This document shows positions 55,514 through 64,000 of a stretch of DNA of 64,000 nt, in pieces; positions within the stretch are counted from its first letter, which is position 1; each line of letters starts with the position of its first letter. The DNA comes from Niallia circulans NBRC 13626 (lineage in GTDB: Bacteria; Bacillota; Bacilli; Bacillales; Cytobacillaceae). The stretch lies in assembly GCF_001591585.1 (NCBI RefSeq), contig NZ_BCVE01000001.1, positions 248,001 to 312,000 of the forward strand. Reading direction: 5' to 3'. The position numbers and the translations under genes were made by a program. The notes beneath the pieces are model-generated. The model ran no database searches and was not told the DNA's origin. It saw nothing but the letters and a program-made list of their open reading frames with translations.

Positions 55514-55584
55514 CATGCAAAAAAAGGAGAACACGACAGATTAAGCCACTAAAATTTTGGTGACTACTGCGTGTATCTCCTTTT
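55514..55584 (-). promoter_or_regulatory. GlpP-regulated leader terminator of glpFK
   Basis: AAAAGGAGA-CACG pairs with CGTG-TATCTCCTTTT with an inner CCACTAAAATTTTGGTG hairpin. Minus-strand T7 follows. It is the GlpP target that stops glpFK when glycerol-3-phosphate is absent. Confidence 0.78.
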
Positions 55585-55616
55585 CTCCAACACATTAAAT
55601 TAACTTGTAAGGTTAT

Positions 55617-55630
55617 TGTAAACGCTTCCT
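55617..55630. promoter_or_regulatory. cre site (CcpA binding)
   Basis: TGTAAACGCTTCCT matches the cre consensus TGWAARCGYTWNCW at every position. It lies upstream of the glpFK leader terminator and should mediate glucose repression. Confidence 0.85.
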
Positions 55631-55676
55631 GTTGGTCTGTCAATTATTTTTATTGTTTTCACTATAAAAAAATTAT

Positions 55677-56222
55677 TTACTTTATTTTTTGCCATAATTC
55701 TTTTTTAGAAGTAGTTATACTAGTAGCCCCTGCTTCAATTGCATTGCTTATATCCTTATCCGTGCGAATCAAACCACCTGCAAGAATGGGTACATTTAAA
55801 CTCTCTTTAATTTCTTTAATCATCCAAGGCATTGTTCCTGGAAGCACTTCGATATAATCTGGATGTGTTCGTTGTACTAGTTTAACGCTTTTCGCTATTG
55901 CATGACTATCAAGGAGAAATACCCTTTGAATTGCTATCACGTTTTTCTGCTTTGCTTTTAAAATAACCGATGATTTTGTAGATATAAGTCCATATGGTTT
56001 AAATTCTTGACAGATAAACTCTGTTCCAAAATCATCACTTTTCAATCCTTGGATTAAATCAACATGATAAATCATTTTCTTATTTGCTTTTTTTGCAAGC
56101 AAGCTTATATGTTTTAACTGTGAAACATGTACCTCTAAAAATACGCCAATTTCATAATCGCTTTTTAAAAACGCTTCGAATTCCTTCATATTTGATGATG
56201 CTGGAATAATAGGTTGATTCAT
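55677..56222 (-). CDS. glpP: Glycerol-3-phosphate-responsive antiterminator GlpP
   Basis: 181 residues. FLEVHVSQLKHISLLAKKAN, YHVDLIQGLKSDDFGTEFIC, then VLPGTMPWMIKEIKESLNVP and ILAGGLIRTDKDISNAIEAG are those of GlpP, a TIM-barrel-like RNA-binding antiterminator activated by glycerol-3-phosphate. The start at 56220-56222 is preceded by GGGGGAA. It lies directly upstream of glpFK and controls the two leader terminators below it, so the whole regulon is local. Confidence 0.92.
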   Translation of the reverse strand: MNQPIIPASSNMKEFEAFLKSDYEIGVFLEVHVSQLKHISLLAKKANKKMIYHVDLIQGLKSDDFGTEFICQEFKPYGLISTKSSVILKAKQKNVIAIQRVFLLDSHAIAKSVKLVQRTHPDYIEVLPGTMPWMIKEIKESLNVPILAGGLIRTDKDISNAIEAGATSITTSKKELWQKIK

Positions 56223-56287
56223 TTCATTTCCCCCAAAAAGTTTCATTCTTAATCTCTTCATGACCATTCAAGGCTTCCCAACATTCA

Positions 56288-56935
56288 CTACCGTTTCGTT
56301 TTAAATTCATATAGGCGAAATGCTAATATGCAAACAGCAGAATAGGCGATACCTATTGAGTAGCCACCTACAACATCTGTTGGATAATGGACACCTAAAT
56401 ATACTCTGCTTGTTCCTATTAAAAGAATAAGCATACAAGCAATTATGTAAGCCATCACTTTCTTTCCAGTTGAATTAAGCAAATGTATACATAAGTACGC
56501 ACATGAGCTGAAGAAAATAAGAGAACCCATAGAGTGTCCACTTGGAAAACTATAGCCTTTTTCTATTATAACAGGCAATATATCCGGACGCTCTCTTTTG
56601 AAGAACCATTTAAGAAGCGTATTTAATAATGCACCAAAACCATTAGCAGAAATAAAAAAAATGGCTAAAGCATACTTTTTCTTCCATAGTAAAAGTACTG
56701 TAATAATTAGTATCGCTGCTGCGATAAACAAAATAGACCCTAAAAAGGTTATTCGTTCAACCCATATTGTTAATTCGTCTGAAATAAATGATTGAGTAAA
56801 ATGGATGATTGTATCATCAAATGAAATAATATCTGAGCTCTTTACATGTCTTGCAATAATATAAAATAGCCCGCTAAAAATCAGGATAACTGCTAACATT
56901 ACACCGATATATTTTGACGTTATTCTTCTCTCCAT
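56288..56935 (-). CDS. PAP2-type phosphatase
   Basis: 215 residues with five or six membrane helices. KWFFKRERPDIL, FPSGHSMGSLIFFSS and SRVYLGVHYPTDVVGG are the three PAP2 phosphatase motifs. It could dephosphorylate phosphatidate, undecaprenyl-PP or similar lipids. The ATG is preceded by GAGGGAT. It is unrelated to the glp genes. Confidence 0.87.
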   Translation of the reverse strand: MERRITSKYIGVMLAVILIFSGLFYIIARHVKSSDIISFDDTIIHFTQSFISDELTIWVERITFLGSILFIAAAILIITVLLLWKKKYALAIFFISANGFGALLNTLLKWFFKRERPDILPVIIEKGYSFPSGHSMGSLIFFSSCAYLCIHLLNSTGKKVMAYIIACMLILLIGTSRVYLGVHYPTDVVGGYSIGIAYSAVCILAFRLYEFKTKR

Positions 56936-56995
56936 GTAAATCCCTCGCTGTTATATTTTAGTGCTAGCTATTTCGCAGTAGCTAGCACTTTATTT

Positions 56996-57832
56996 TTAAG
57001 CTTCTTTGACAACTTTCTTTCTTGTGGTCTTTTTCTTTTTTTCCTCTGTTTTCTTACTAGGCTTTGTATTATCAATAGATGCTTGTAGTGCAGCCATTAA
57101 ATCCATGACATTCGATTCCCTTGGTTTATCTGTGCCTGTCACTACCTCTTTGCCAGCTTTCTTTGCTTCAATCAATTCAAGAAGAGCTGTTCTGTATTCA
57201 TCTGTATATTTCTCTGGTGTAAATTCAGTGGTTAATTGATCAATTAATAAAATCGCTGTTTCTAATTCTTTTTTCTCTATTTGATTTACTTCCGGAACAT
57301 TTGGTACATCGTCCACCTTACGAACTTCATCAGGAAAATGAATAGTTTCCATTACGAGAGTATTTTCATAAACCCGAATAATTGCCAGCTGTTCTTTGGA
57401 GCGAATAATAATTTTCGCAATTCCCACTTTCCCTGTCTCAAGTAAGGCTTGTCTTAATAAAGCATATGCCTTATTACCACCCTCACCGGAAGACATATAA
57501 TAACATTTTTCAAAGTAAATAGGATCAATCTCTTCCATCTTCACAAAATCAATAATCTCCACTGCTTTATCTTCATTCTCTTTGTGCAGATTTTTCAAAT
57601 CTTCTTCATCAAGCACAACATATTTTCCTTTTGCATATTCATATGCCTTTACGATTTCTTCTGGAGCAACTTCATTTCCACAAGCAGAACATTTCTTTTC
57701 ATATTTAATTGGGGCATGACAAGCCTTATGAAGTGTTCTAAGCTTGATATCTTTATCTTCTATTGCTGAATGCAGCTTAATCGGTATGCTTACTAATCCA
57801 AAACTTATATTTCCTTTCCACATTGTATGCAT
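56996..57832 (-). CDS. ku: Non-homologous end joining protein Ku
   Basis: 278 residues, the typical bacterial Ku core: MWKGNISFGLVSIPIKLHSA, LHKACHAPIKYEKKCSACGN, FVKMEEIDPIYFEKCYYMSS broken at 20 and VMDLMAALQASID at the end, with a Lys-rich tail (KKTEEKKKKTTRKK). Ku clamps DNA ends and recruits LigD. It diverges from a LigD-type polymerase gene. GGAG precedes the ATG. Confidence 0.94.
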   Translation of the reverse strand: MHTMWKGNISFGLVSIPIKLHSAIEDKDIKLRTLHKACHAPIKYEKKCSACGNEVAPEEIVKAYEYAKGKYVVLDEEDLKNLHKENEDKAVEIIDFVKMEEIDPIYFEKCYYMSSGEGGNKAYALLRQALLETGKVGIAKIIIRSKEQLAIIRVYENTLVMETIHFPDEVRKVDDVPNVPEVNQIEKKELETAILLIDQLTTEFTPEKYTDEYRTALLELIEAKKAGKEVVTGTDKPRESNVMDLMAALQASIDNTKPSKKTEEKKKKTTRKKVVKEA

Positions 57833-57900
57833 AATTAATCTCCAATCTTATTAGTTGAACACAATATTTCTTTTATGAAAAAAAGCAATATTCATCACTT

Positions 57901-58034
57901 TTTCTTCTATCTATTTATACATTGTGTCACCGTTTTTTTTTCATACTATTTAATTATTGGCAGCAGACACTGTTCATACTATGTACTTAAATAGATATAC
58001 TAATAAGAGTTAGATAAATCAGGAGGATAGACAA
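57901..58034. promoter_or_regulatory. Divergent ku/ligD promoter region with CATACTA repeats
   Basis: TTCATACTAT occurs twice on the plus strand (57940-57949 and 57973-57982), 33 bp apart. CATACTA fits the -10 consensus of forespore sigma-G promoters, and ku-ligD of B. subtilis is sigma-G dependent. The -35 boxes are not convincing, so the assignment is speculative. Confidence 0.3.
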
Positions 58035-59255
58035 ATGCATACAGCTGCATTTTTTATTAGTAATTATTATAAAAAAACAGACTCATTTGGTGTCAGTGTC
58101 GTTGGAAACGAGAATATTATCACTGTAGGTTCTTTTCAAAAAGGCTTAAAAAAAGCAGAAAAAACAGCATTAATACAGATTATAAAAGAACATGCTATAA
58201 AGGAAGATGACGATTTATATTATTTAAATCCAGGAATTTGCGTAGAATTACAGTTTTCCTCCTTTCAACAGTATAAACTGAGCAACCCCGTTTTTATCCA
58301 ATTTTTATATAATATAGATTGGAAAGACTGTACATTAGAGAAACTGGTCGCAACAGAGTCTACGCCTATTACTCATGCTGATAAACCTCTATTTCCCAAC
58401 ACCACGATTACGAAACTCGATTATATTTTATATTTAAAAGAGGTCAGTCCATATTTACTTCCTTTTTTAGAAAATCGCTTATTGACTACGATTCGATTTC
58501 CCCATGGTTTATTTGGAGAATCTTTTTATCAAAAACAATGTCCAGACTACGCTCCATCTTATGTACAAACATATAAGAACGACGACATAGAGTATATCAT
58601 TTGCAATAACCTAGAAACGCTTATGTGGCTTGGAAATCAATTAGCGTTTGAATTTCATATACCATTTGAAACCATTTATTCTAATAGCATGCCTTCTGAA
58701 ATTGTCTTTGATTTAGATCCGCCTTCTGTGGAACATTTTTATATGGCTATTAAAGCGGCAAAAGTTCTACAACAGATTTTGGAACGATTACATCTTTTAT
58801 CTTTTGTGAAAATATCAGGAAATAAAGGAATTCAGGTATATTTACCACTTCCAGAAAAAACATTTACTTATGAAGAAGTACGTTTATTCACAGAATTTAT
58901 TGCAAACTATATGATTGCGGAAAATCCAGAGCTTTTCACCATAGAACGATTAAAGAAAAACCGCAAAAACAGATTATACATTGACTACATCCAACATAGT
59001 GAAGGAAAAACAATTATCGCTCCCTATTCTATTCGCGGTAATAAAGGAGGATATGTTGCATGCCCAATTGAATGGGATGAATTAACGGAAGATTTACATC
59101 CTCGCCAATTTTCAATGGACGTTGTTTTACAAAGACTACAAAAAGGGATTCATTCCTTCGCTGGTTATTTTGCGGCAAAAGAAAAACAACCTTTTCGTCA
59201 AGTACTAGATGTGTTAACAAATGTCCAAAACACTGAAGGGCAGAAAAAAATCTGA
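58035..59255 (+). CDS. ligD: LigD-type polymerase with OB-like N-terminal module
   Basis: 406 residues. Residues 1-105 resemble the OB-fold that follows the adenylation domain in LigD ligases. The rest is a LigD primase/polymerase: DLDPPS (226-231) with the catalytic aspartates, SGNKGIQVYLPL, and IIAPYSIRG. The module adds nucleotides or ribonucleotides at breaks. The gene has no ligase adenylation domain, which is on a separate gene downstream. AGGAGG precedes the ATG. It is divergent to ku. Confidence 0.85.
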   Translation: MHTAAFFISNYYKKTDSFGVSVVGNENIITVGSFQKGLKKAEKTALIQIIKEHAIKEDDDLYYLNPGICVELQFSSFQQYKLSNPVFIQFLYNIDWKDCTLEKLVATESTPITHADKPLFPNTTITKLDYILYLKEVSPYLLPFLENRLLTTIRFPHGLFGESFYQKQCPDYAPSYVQTYKNDDIEYIICNNLETLMWLGNQLAFEFHIPFETIYSNSMPSEIVFDLDPPSVEHFYMAIKAAKVLQQILERLHLLSFVKISGNKGIQVYLPLPEKTFTYEEVRLFTEFIANYMIAENPELFTIERLKKNRKNRLYIDYIQHSEGKTIIAPYSIRGNKGGYVACPIEWDELTEDLHPRQFSMDVVLQRLQKGIHSFAGYFAAKEKQPFRQVLDVLTNVQNTEGQKKI

Positions 59256-59310
59256 ATAGATGATTGCGAAAACTTTCTAATCATATCCTTGTATGCAAAC
59301 ATAAAGACAA

Positions 59311-59362
59311 TAAAACGCCCAAACAAAGGAACGGAAATTTTTCTGTCTAATGTTTGGGCCTA
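59311..59362. terminator. Terminator between polymerase and ligase genes
   Basis: GCCCAAACA (59317-59325) pairs with TGTTTGGGC (59351-59359). It separates the converging polymerase and ligase genes. Confidence 0.7.
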
Positions 59363-59392
59363 TTTCTAGAATAATTCTGGCTATGCATGTTG

Positions 59393-60322
59393 TTATACTA
59401 ATTTGCATTCTTCAATGGGGATAGTGACAAATGACTCGATGACCGGATGCCTTAATGTTCTGCCTTCTGTCCATTCTAAAAAGGAGATTTTGACAGTAAG
59501 TGCTGGCCGCAGCCAGACTCCATCTTTCGCTTTCCTGAGATTAGCAAAAGGACTCTCATTTATAATGATTGGCTCAATCGCTTTTGAGACAGCAGCCCAG
59601 TCATTTGCGGTCAATTTACCCGAACCAGCACTTCCAATATAAACCAGCTTCCCCGACTCATCAAATAACCCAAGGTGGAGAGAATGGACCGTTTTATTTT
59701 TAAATGTTACTCCTCCCACTATAGCGATTAAATCCTGCTCTTTTTTTCGCTTAAGCCATCTGGCATCCTTTCCGCCCAGAACATAGGAACTACTAAGATC
59801 CTTGCAGACAATTCCTTCTAACTGATGTTGTTGACAAACAGCAAATAAACCTCGCATATCTGTAAAGTTTTCAACTAGACGAATATCTTTCGTCTCAGCT
59901 ACTTTTTCATGCAATATTTTTTGTCTTTCCAGTAATGGTTTGTCTACCAGCCACTGTCCATCGAGGAACAGGATATCAAAAATCATATAGGTAATCGGGA
60001 TTTCCTCTTGTAGCTCACTTAATCGCTCAAGTTTTCGCACTCTGTCCCGTCTCATTACTTCATAAAAGGATGGTTTCCCATCCTGTAAAGCAATGACTTC
60101 GCCGTCGAGAATACAATTTTTTGCCTGTACAAAGGAACCGGTCTTTAATAATTCAGGATATTGCTGCGTTCTTTCATTTTTCTTTCGATTAAATAATTTT
60201 GTGTCCTCTCCATCATAGTAGGAGAGAATTCTTGTTCCATCCCACTTAACTTGAGCAATCCATTGATCCCCTTTTGGAATTGCTTCTGTTAGTAGTGGTT
60301 CAAATGGCTTTATTGGTTTCAT
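59393..60322 (-). CDS. ligD: LigD-type ATP-dependent DNA ligase
   Basis: 309 residues. AQVKWDGTRIL with adenylation Lys26, MIFDILFLDG, LEGIVCKDLSSS and WLKRKKEQD are motifs I, III, IV and V. The C-terminal ~110 residues form the OB-fold (LHLGLFDESGKLVYIGSAGS, WLRPALTVKISFLEWTEG). It is the ligase part of a LigD system, here a separate convergent gene. The short N-terminal region before Lys26 lacks an extra domain. No clear ribosome site is seen at the ATG. Confidence 0.88.
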   Translation of the reverse strand: MKPIKPFEPLLTEAIPKGDQWIAQVKWDGTRILSYYDGEDTKLFNRKKNERTQQYPELLKTGSFVQAKNCILDGEVIALQDGKPSFYEVMRRDRVRKLERLSELQEEIPITYMIFDILFLDGQWLVDKPLLERQKILHEKVAETKDIRLVENFTDMRGLFAVCQQHQLEGIVCKDLSSSYVLGGKDARWLKRKKEQDLIAIVGGVTFKNKTVHSLHLGLFDESGKLVYIGSAGSGKLTANDWAAVSKAIEPIIINESPFANLRKAKDGVWLRPALTVKISFLEWTEGRTLRHPVIESFVTIPIEECKLV

Positions 60323-60477
60323 GTGCTTTTATTCCTTTTATTCTTACCATTTGCTAATAGAACAAAATTATACAAGGATCTTATCTATCTCAAACTGCAA
60401 ACAAACCTCAGAATTTTAGAAATAGTAGTTGGTCTTTAGGATATTTTTTAATTTCTTCGAATAGAGATGAGATATTG

Positions 60478-60592
60478 CTTCCCGTCGGGCTCGCGCTGAG
60501 CCGCGGTCTGCCTTCAGTCTGCAGGGTATAAGACTGTCTCGCTAATCACGCAGGAGTCTCCCCCTTAGACTACAAGCAGCGCATAAAAATCA
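60478..60592. repeat. GC-rich intergenic repeat-like block
   Basis: Between ligase and dapF a stretch with about 55% GC stands out in 35% GC DNA: TTCCCGTCGGGCTCGCGCTG, GAGCCGCGGTCTGCC, then TCTCGCTAATCACGCAGGAG and TCTCCCCCTTAGACTACA. The words GCTAATCACGCAGGAGTC recur, as I recall, in dispersed repeats of Bacillus relatives. The rest of 60323-60820 has no ORF. Confidence 0.5.
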
Positions 60593-60820
60593 TTTTTAAC
60601 TTTTCTAAAATCATTTTGTCAACAAACTAATCTATTTTTAATTTTTTTGACGCTCTTAACCTTGCTGTTTAACTACTAATAATGCTAGAAATGAAGTTTG
60701 TCCATTTTCTAATCACTTTATCATCTATAACAAAAAGGTCAGTTTCTATTCCACATAACAGAATGTTGAATAGACCTAACCTTATCCTTCCATACTAACC
60801 AACTACTGTTCTCTCCAAAT

Positions 60821-61807
60821 TTATTTTAAATGATTTTCGACATATTGCTTTGCTTCTTGTTGTAGTTTTTTATATTGAACAGCTTCTTCCTCGAAATATA
60901 TCTTATTCGTTACGGCATAGTTTTCTATTGTATCCCATTCAAATGATACATCTGCACGATATACATAAGTAGCGTTGCCAATTAAATCAATTCGATATTG
61001 ATCATTTTGATAATGTACATAGCAGCGAACTTTGCCCCCATTATTATACACATCCACATAGGTATTTTTTTCATTAAACCCATTTAGTATGGAAACAAGA
61101 GTGGAAGCAGACATAGCAGTCCCACAAGCATTTGTAAACCCTACTCCTCGTTCGTATGTACGCACATAAATACTTCCTTTTTCTAATATTGAAACAAAGC
61201 TAACATTTACACCGTCTGGAAAATACTCATTCGGACCATTCACATATTTACTTATCGTTTCTTGAATATCCGAATCAAGTATTGCCTTATCTACAAGTGT
61301 AATTAAATGCGGATTAGGTACAGCTAAAGCAGTAAATAATAAATCTTTATTTAACCCCGGAATTTTCTCATTTATTAGTGTAGTCGATTCTACCTCAAGC
61401 GGCAGATCCTTCGTCTGAAAAGATACAGGAGATATTTCTACCAAATACGTTGGGATATCCGGATAAATATCTGTTTCATTTTTCACTTCTAAATTTGCTT
61501 TCATTGTTTCAATCATCGCTTCCTCTACCTGAAGGAGTTCACAAACATATCGAGCGACACAACGAATACCATTTCCACACATCGATGCTTCGGAACCATC
61601 GGCATTAAAAACTCTCATTCTTGCATCAGCAACTTGACTAGGCATTACAAAAAGAATACCATCCGCTCCTAAAGAAGAAGCTCTATTACATAGCGTTTTA
61701 GCTATTTCTGCTCTTTCTTCTTCGGTAAACTGATAGGCGTCTGAAATTTCATCTATTATTAAAAAATCATTGCCACTTCCATGACATTTTGTAATTTTTA
61801 TATTCAT
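60821..61807 (-). CDS. dapF: Diaminopimelate epimerase
   Basis: 328 residues. The catalytic Cys pair is at Cys77 (EASMCGNGIR) and Cys228 (GVGFTNACGTAMSAS), flanking the two symmetrical domains. It converts LL- to meso-diaminopimelate for lysine and peptidoglycan. The usual length is about 275-285; here a C-terminal tail of some 40 residues extends it. The start ATG 61807 has GGAGG nearby. No pathway neighbour is adjacent. Confidence 0.92.
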   Translation of the reverse strand: MNIKITKCHGSGNDFLIIDEISDAYQFTEEERAEIAKTLCNRASSLGADGILFVMPSQVADARMRVFNADGSEASMCGNGIRCVARYVCELLQVEEAMIETMKANLEVKNETDIYPDIPTYLVEISPVSFQTKDLPLEVESTTLINEKIPGLNKDLLFTALAVPNPHLITLVDKAILDSDIQETISKYVNGPNEYFPDGVNVSFVSILEKGSIYVRTYERGVGFTNACGTAMSASTLVSILNGFNEKNTYVDVYNNGGKVRCYVHYQNDQYRIDLIGNATYVYRADVSFEWDTIENYAVTNKIYFEEEAVQYKKLQQEAKQYVENHLK

Positions 61808-61889
61808 TTCATCGTTCCTCCAAGCTATATTTGTTTCTTATTTATTTTACTGTTCCTTTGTCTAACCTGCAATCAATTCTTCCTTGCCC

Positions 61890-61938
61890 CAAAAAAGAGA
61901 AAACCTTAACAGCTTTTAGTCAAGTCGTTAAGGTTATT
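61890..61938 (-). terminator. Terminator of the EAL/HDOD gene
   Basis: AACCTTAAC (61902-61910) pairs with GTTAAGGTT (61927-61935), followed by TTTTCTCTTTTTT on the minus strand, just past the stop. Confidence 0.8.
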
Positions 61939-61943
61939 ACCAT

Positions 61944-63182
61944 TCATCCATATAAATCATCATCTAATAGCTTCTTTGCCCATGAAATAGATTCTGCATA
62001 TACTTTAAACAATTCCTTTTCTTGAATATCCAATTCTTTACAACCAAGTGCAATTCCCGACCAGTCAGCTGTTTCTGCTGCAATGACCAATTGAAGCACA
62101 TCATATTGAACATTTTTCTGTCCTGATAAAGCTTGTACAATTGTCTCATCCAATGGTAGATCGGAAAGAATGGTATCCATATCCTTGTTCATAATGGTAT
62201 CCATAAGAGAGAACATTCCCGTCAAAAAAAAACTTCCATATTCTATTCTTCCCGGTATAAGTTTTGCTACCGCTTCGCACATTTTAGAACGTATTAAGCA
62301 ATTATGAATCACTTCTAAAGAAATTCCATTCTTCCAGTCCTTTTCCCTAACTGTAAGAATATAAATCCATTTTCGAAGTTCTCTAAGCCCAATATATACA
62401 ATGGCATGTTTAATACTGGTTACTTTTTGCTTTACTCCATATCCTAGTGTGTTAATTAATTTCAATAACTTATATGATAAAGAAATATCCTGTTCAATCA
62501 ATTTAGAAATACGGGTTATATCTGGATTTTCATCATGTAATAGCTCAAGGATCTTATAATATGCCGTCATATAGGTTGGCACATCATGGGAAGACATGAT
62601 GACTGGTCTTGAAAAATAATAACCTTGAAAATAATGATAGCCGCTGTTTCTAGCTTGTTCATACTCCGTACTTGTCTCAAGTTTTTCAGCAATTAATTCA
62701 ATGTGATGCTTTTTAGCAATCGCTTCTAATTCTGTTCGCACTTCTTTAGTCGTATGTTGAAAATCGATTTTAACCATATCTGCTAATAGCAGTAAAGAAT
62801 AGGAGTATGGGTTACTTTTCTCTAAATTAAAATCATCTAAAGCCAATTTGTAGCCTAATTGTTTGAGTTCTAAACAAATATCTATAATTTTTTGACTTGG
62901 AACAACAGTTTCTAGAATCTCTATTACAATATCCCTTGGCTGAAAATATGTAGGAAGTTTAAGTTCTAATAAATTCTCAGTAAAATTAATAAAACAAGGT
63001 TTACCGTCTGATAATTTATCTATGCCAATATTAAGAAAACTGTTAATAATAACATTTGTTGTCGCCTGATCACCATTTATATTGGGGAAGGAATTAATAT
63101 TATTATGTCTATATAGTAGTTCATATCCATAAACTTCTTCCATTCGATTAAATAGTGGCTGTCTCGCCACAAAAACTTCCAT
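61944..63182 (-). CDS. EAL- and HDOD-domain signalling protein (YuxH-like)
   Basis: 412 residues. The N-terminus is an EAL-like domain with a degenerate signature (VYGYELLYRH in place of EAL, LALDDF retained), so a catalytic phosphodiesterase role is doubtful; the C-terminus from about residue 210 is HDOD (VTSIKHAIVYIGLRELRKWI). This combination matches YuxH of B. subtilis. It may bind c-di-GMP or act as a scaffold. GGAGG precedes the ATG. Confidence 0.85.
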   Translation of the reverse strand: MEVFVARQPLFNRMEEVYGYELLYRHNNINSFPNINGDQATTNVIINSFLNIGIDKLSDGKPCFINFTENLLELKLPTYFQPRDIVIEILETVVPSQKIIDICLELKQLGYKLALDDFNLEKSNPYSYSLLLLADMVKIDFQHTTKEVRTELEAIAKKHHIELIAEKLETSTEYEQARNSGYHYFQGYYFSRPVIMSSHDVPTYMTAYYKILELLHDENPDITRISKLIEQDISLSYKLLKLINTLGYGVKQKVTSIKHAIVYIGLRELRKWIYILTVREKDWKNGISLEVIHNCLIRSKMCEAVAKLIPGRIEYGSFFLTGMFSLMDTIMNKDMDTILSDLPLDETIVQALSGQKNVQYDVLQLVIAAETADWSGIALGCKELDIQEKELFKVYAESISWAKKLLDDDLYG

Positions 63183-63550
63183 TTATTTACCTCCGTCAAT
63201 CTTTTTGCGCTTAGTTATTGTCATTTTAATAAATTTATTAGTAGAAGGTTGTCGAACCTTGCTTGTAAGAAAATAAAATTCTTACCAGAAATGTCATCGT
63301 TAATGTTTAGGGGTCATCTAGGTTGTATTTAAAGGGAATGGAGAAAAGATTCTTTGATTCAAGGCTATATATAATCAAAATGATAGCTAATCCAGAAAAA
63401 AGAACTTTTTTACATTCTATTTTTCTAAAAGCTGAATAAAACGGGGAATTCTAAAAATACAGGGCAGTTTAAAATACCATTAAATAGAGTAAAGCTATAG
63501 AGACAAAAAGCTTATGCACAAAAACGAGTATAGTTAGACAGCTAGTAACA

Positions 63551-63589
63551 ACTTCTGAAAAAAGAAAATGACTTTCTAATTTCAGAAGT
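63551..63589 (-). terminator. Terminator of the permease gene
   Basis: ACTTCTGAAA (63551-63560) pairs with TTTCAGAAGT (63580-63589) with a T-rich loop. It lies just past the permease stop. In 63183-63550 nothing else is visible. Confidence 0.6.
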
Positions 63590-63599
63590 GATTTTGCTA

Positions 63600-64000
63600 T
63601 TAATGTGTATATTGAAGTAAAAAATTAATCAAAAATAATGAGGATATGAAATACAAAGGCAGTGATACTTCTTTCGCTTTACCTAAAGCAATCTTTAAAA
63701 TTGGGTAAAGAATAAACCCAATAGCCATGCCATCTGCGATACTGTACGTAAACGGAATCATCGCAATAATAAAGAAGCTAGGAAAACTTTCACTTAAATC
63801 CTTTAAATCCAGATTTCGGATATTCTGTAGCATTAATCCTCCAATAATAATTAAAATTGGTGCAATCGCACTATCTGGAATTAATTTTATGACAGGAATA
63901 AAAAATGCTGAACAAATAAACAGAATACCTGTCGTTACAGCTGTTAAACCTGTTTTTCCACCAGCGGTCATACTTGCTGAGCTTTCAACTGTAGCTACTG
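63600..64000 (-). CDS. Purine permease (NCS2/AzgA type), 5' truncated by window
   Basis: The C-terminal ~133 residues continue past the right edge in frame: ATVESSASMTAGGKTGLTAV matches the conserved ESAAGxAEGGRTGLT loop of AzgA/PbuG-type guanine-hypoxanthine permeases, followed by several membrane helices. It imports purine bases. The start codon is outside the window. Confidence 0.85.
   Translation of the reverse strand, partial: VATVESSASMTAGGKTGLTAVTTGILFICSAFFIPVIKLIPDSAIAPILIIIGGLMLQNIRNLDLKDLSESFPSFFIIAMIPFTYSIADGMAIGFILYPILKIALGKAKEVSLPLYFISSLFLINFLLQYTH

Noticed and set aside
63183-63599. Possible gene between the EAL/HDOD gene and the permease
   Set aside because: No frame with a site or protein-like composition; only the permease terminator is seen.

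Overview
The window is a low-GC, densely packed Firmicute chromosome segment. Strong AGGAGG-type ribosome binding sites, TTG and GTG starts, and many Bacillus gene sets (glpP-glpFK-glpD with GlpP-type leader terminators and a cre box, yoaS-yozG-yoaT, spoIISA, fra, cidR-cidAB, ydjO, cshA, LigD/Ku) place it in Bacillaceae, probably a Bacillus or Niallia-like species. The genus is inference. I see no rRNA, tRNA, CRISPR array or transposase. The right edge cuts a purine permease gene.

Positions 1-5230 hold a type VII secretion polymorphic-toxin locus read leftward: a DUF4176 protein, two small helical partners, a 609-residue effector ending in a WHH-type HNH nuclease, and an SMI1/KNR4 immunity protein. 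Further downstream lie a second immunity-like gene and the frameshifted tail of a lost toxin, bracketed by three degenerate copies of a ~160-200 bp repeat. Positions 5.5-32.5 kb are a patchwork of small metabolic, detoxification and membrane genes: the yoaS-yozG-yoaT unit, the frataxin-like Fra beside a DUF1801/YdeI-CDGSH protein, an HTH/membrane-protein pair with twin operators, several NUDIX, histidine phosphatase, VOC, GNAT and hydrolase genes, RtcB, a DedA protein, a few small unlisted ORFs and one frameshifted small membrane gene.

Positions 32.7-34.6 kb hold a SpoIIS-type toxin-antitoxin system with a toxin, an adjacent antitoxin, and a second antitoxin-like ORF beyond a strong terminator. 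Then come a T-box-controlled methionyl-tRNA synthetase, a small regulator operon whose mRNA appears leaderless with a palindrome over its -10 box, a secreted PdaC/RsiV-like protein, and the LysR-CidAB murein hydrolase control genes. Positions 45-49 kb gather cold-response genes: ydjO, two csp genes and the cshA helicase, followed by folD.

Positions 51-56.3 kb are a self-contained glycerol regulon: glpP, then glpFK with a leader terminator and cre box, then glpD with its own leader terminator. Positions 57-60.3 kb carry non-homologous end joining genes: ku, a LigD-type polymerase and a LigD-type ligase. The polymerase and ligase, fused in the textbook LigD, are separate genes here, and the polymerase carries an OB-like N-terminal module. 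The right end holds dapF, an EAL/HDOD signalling protein and the permease fragment.
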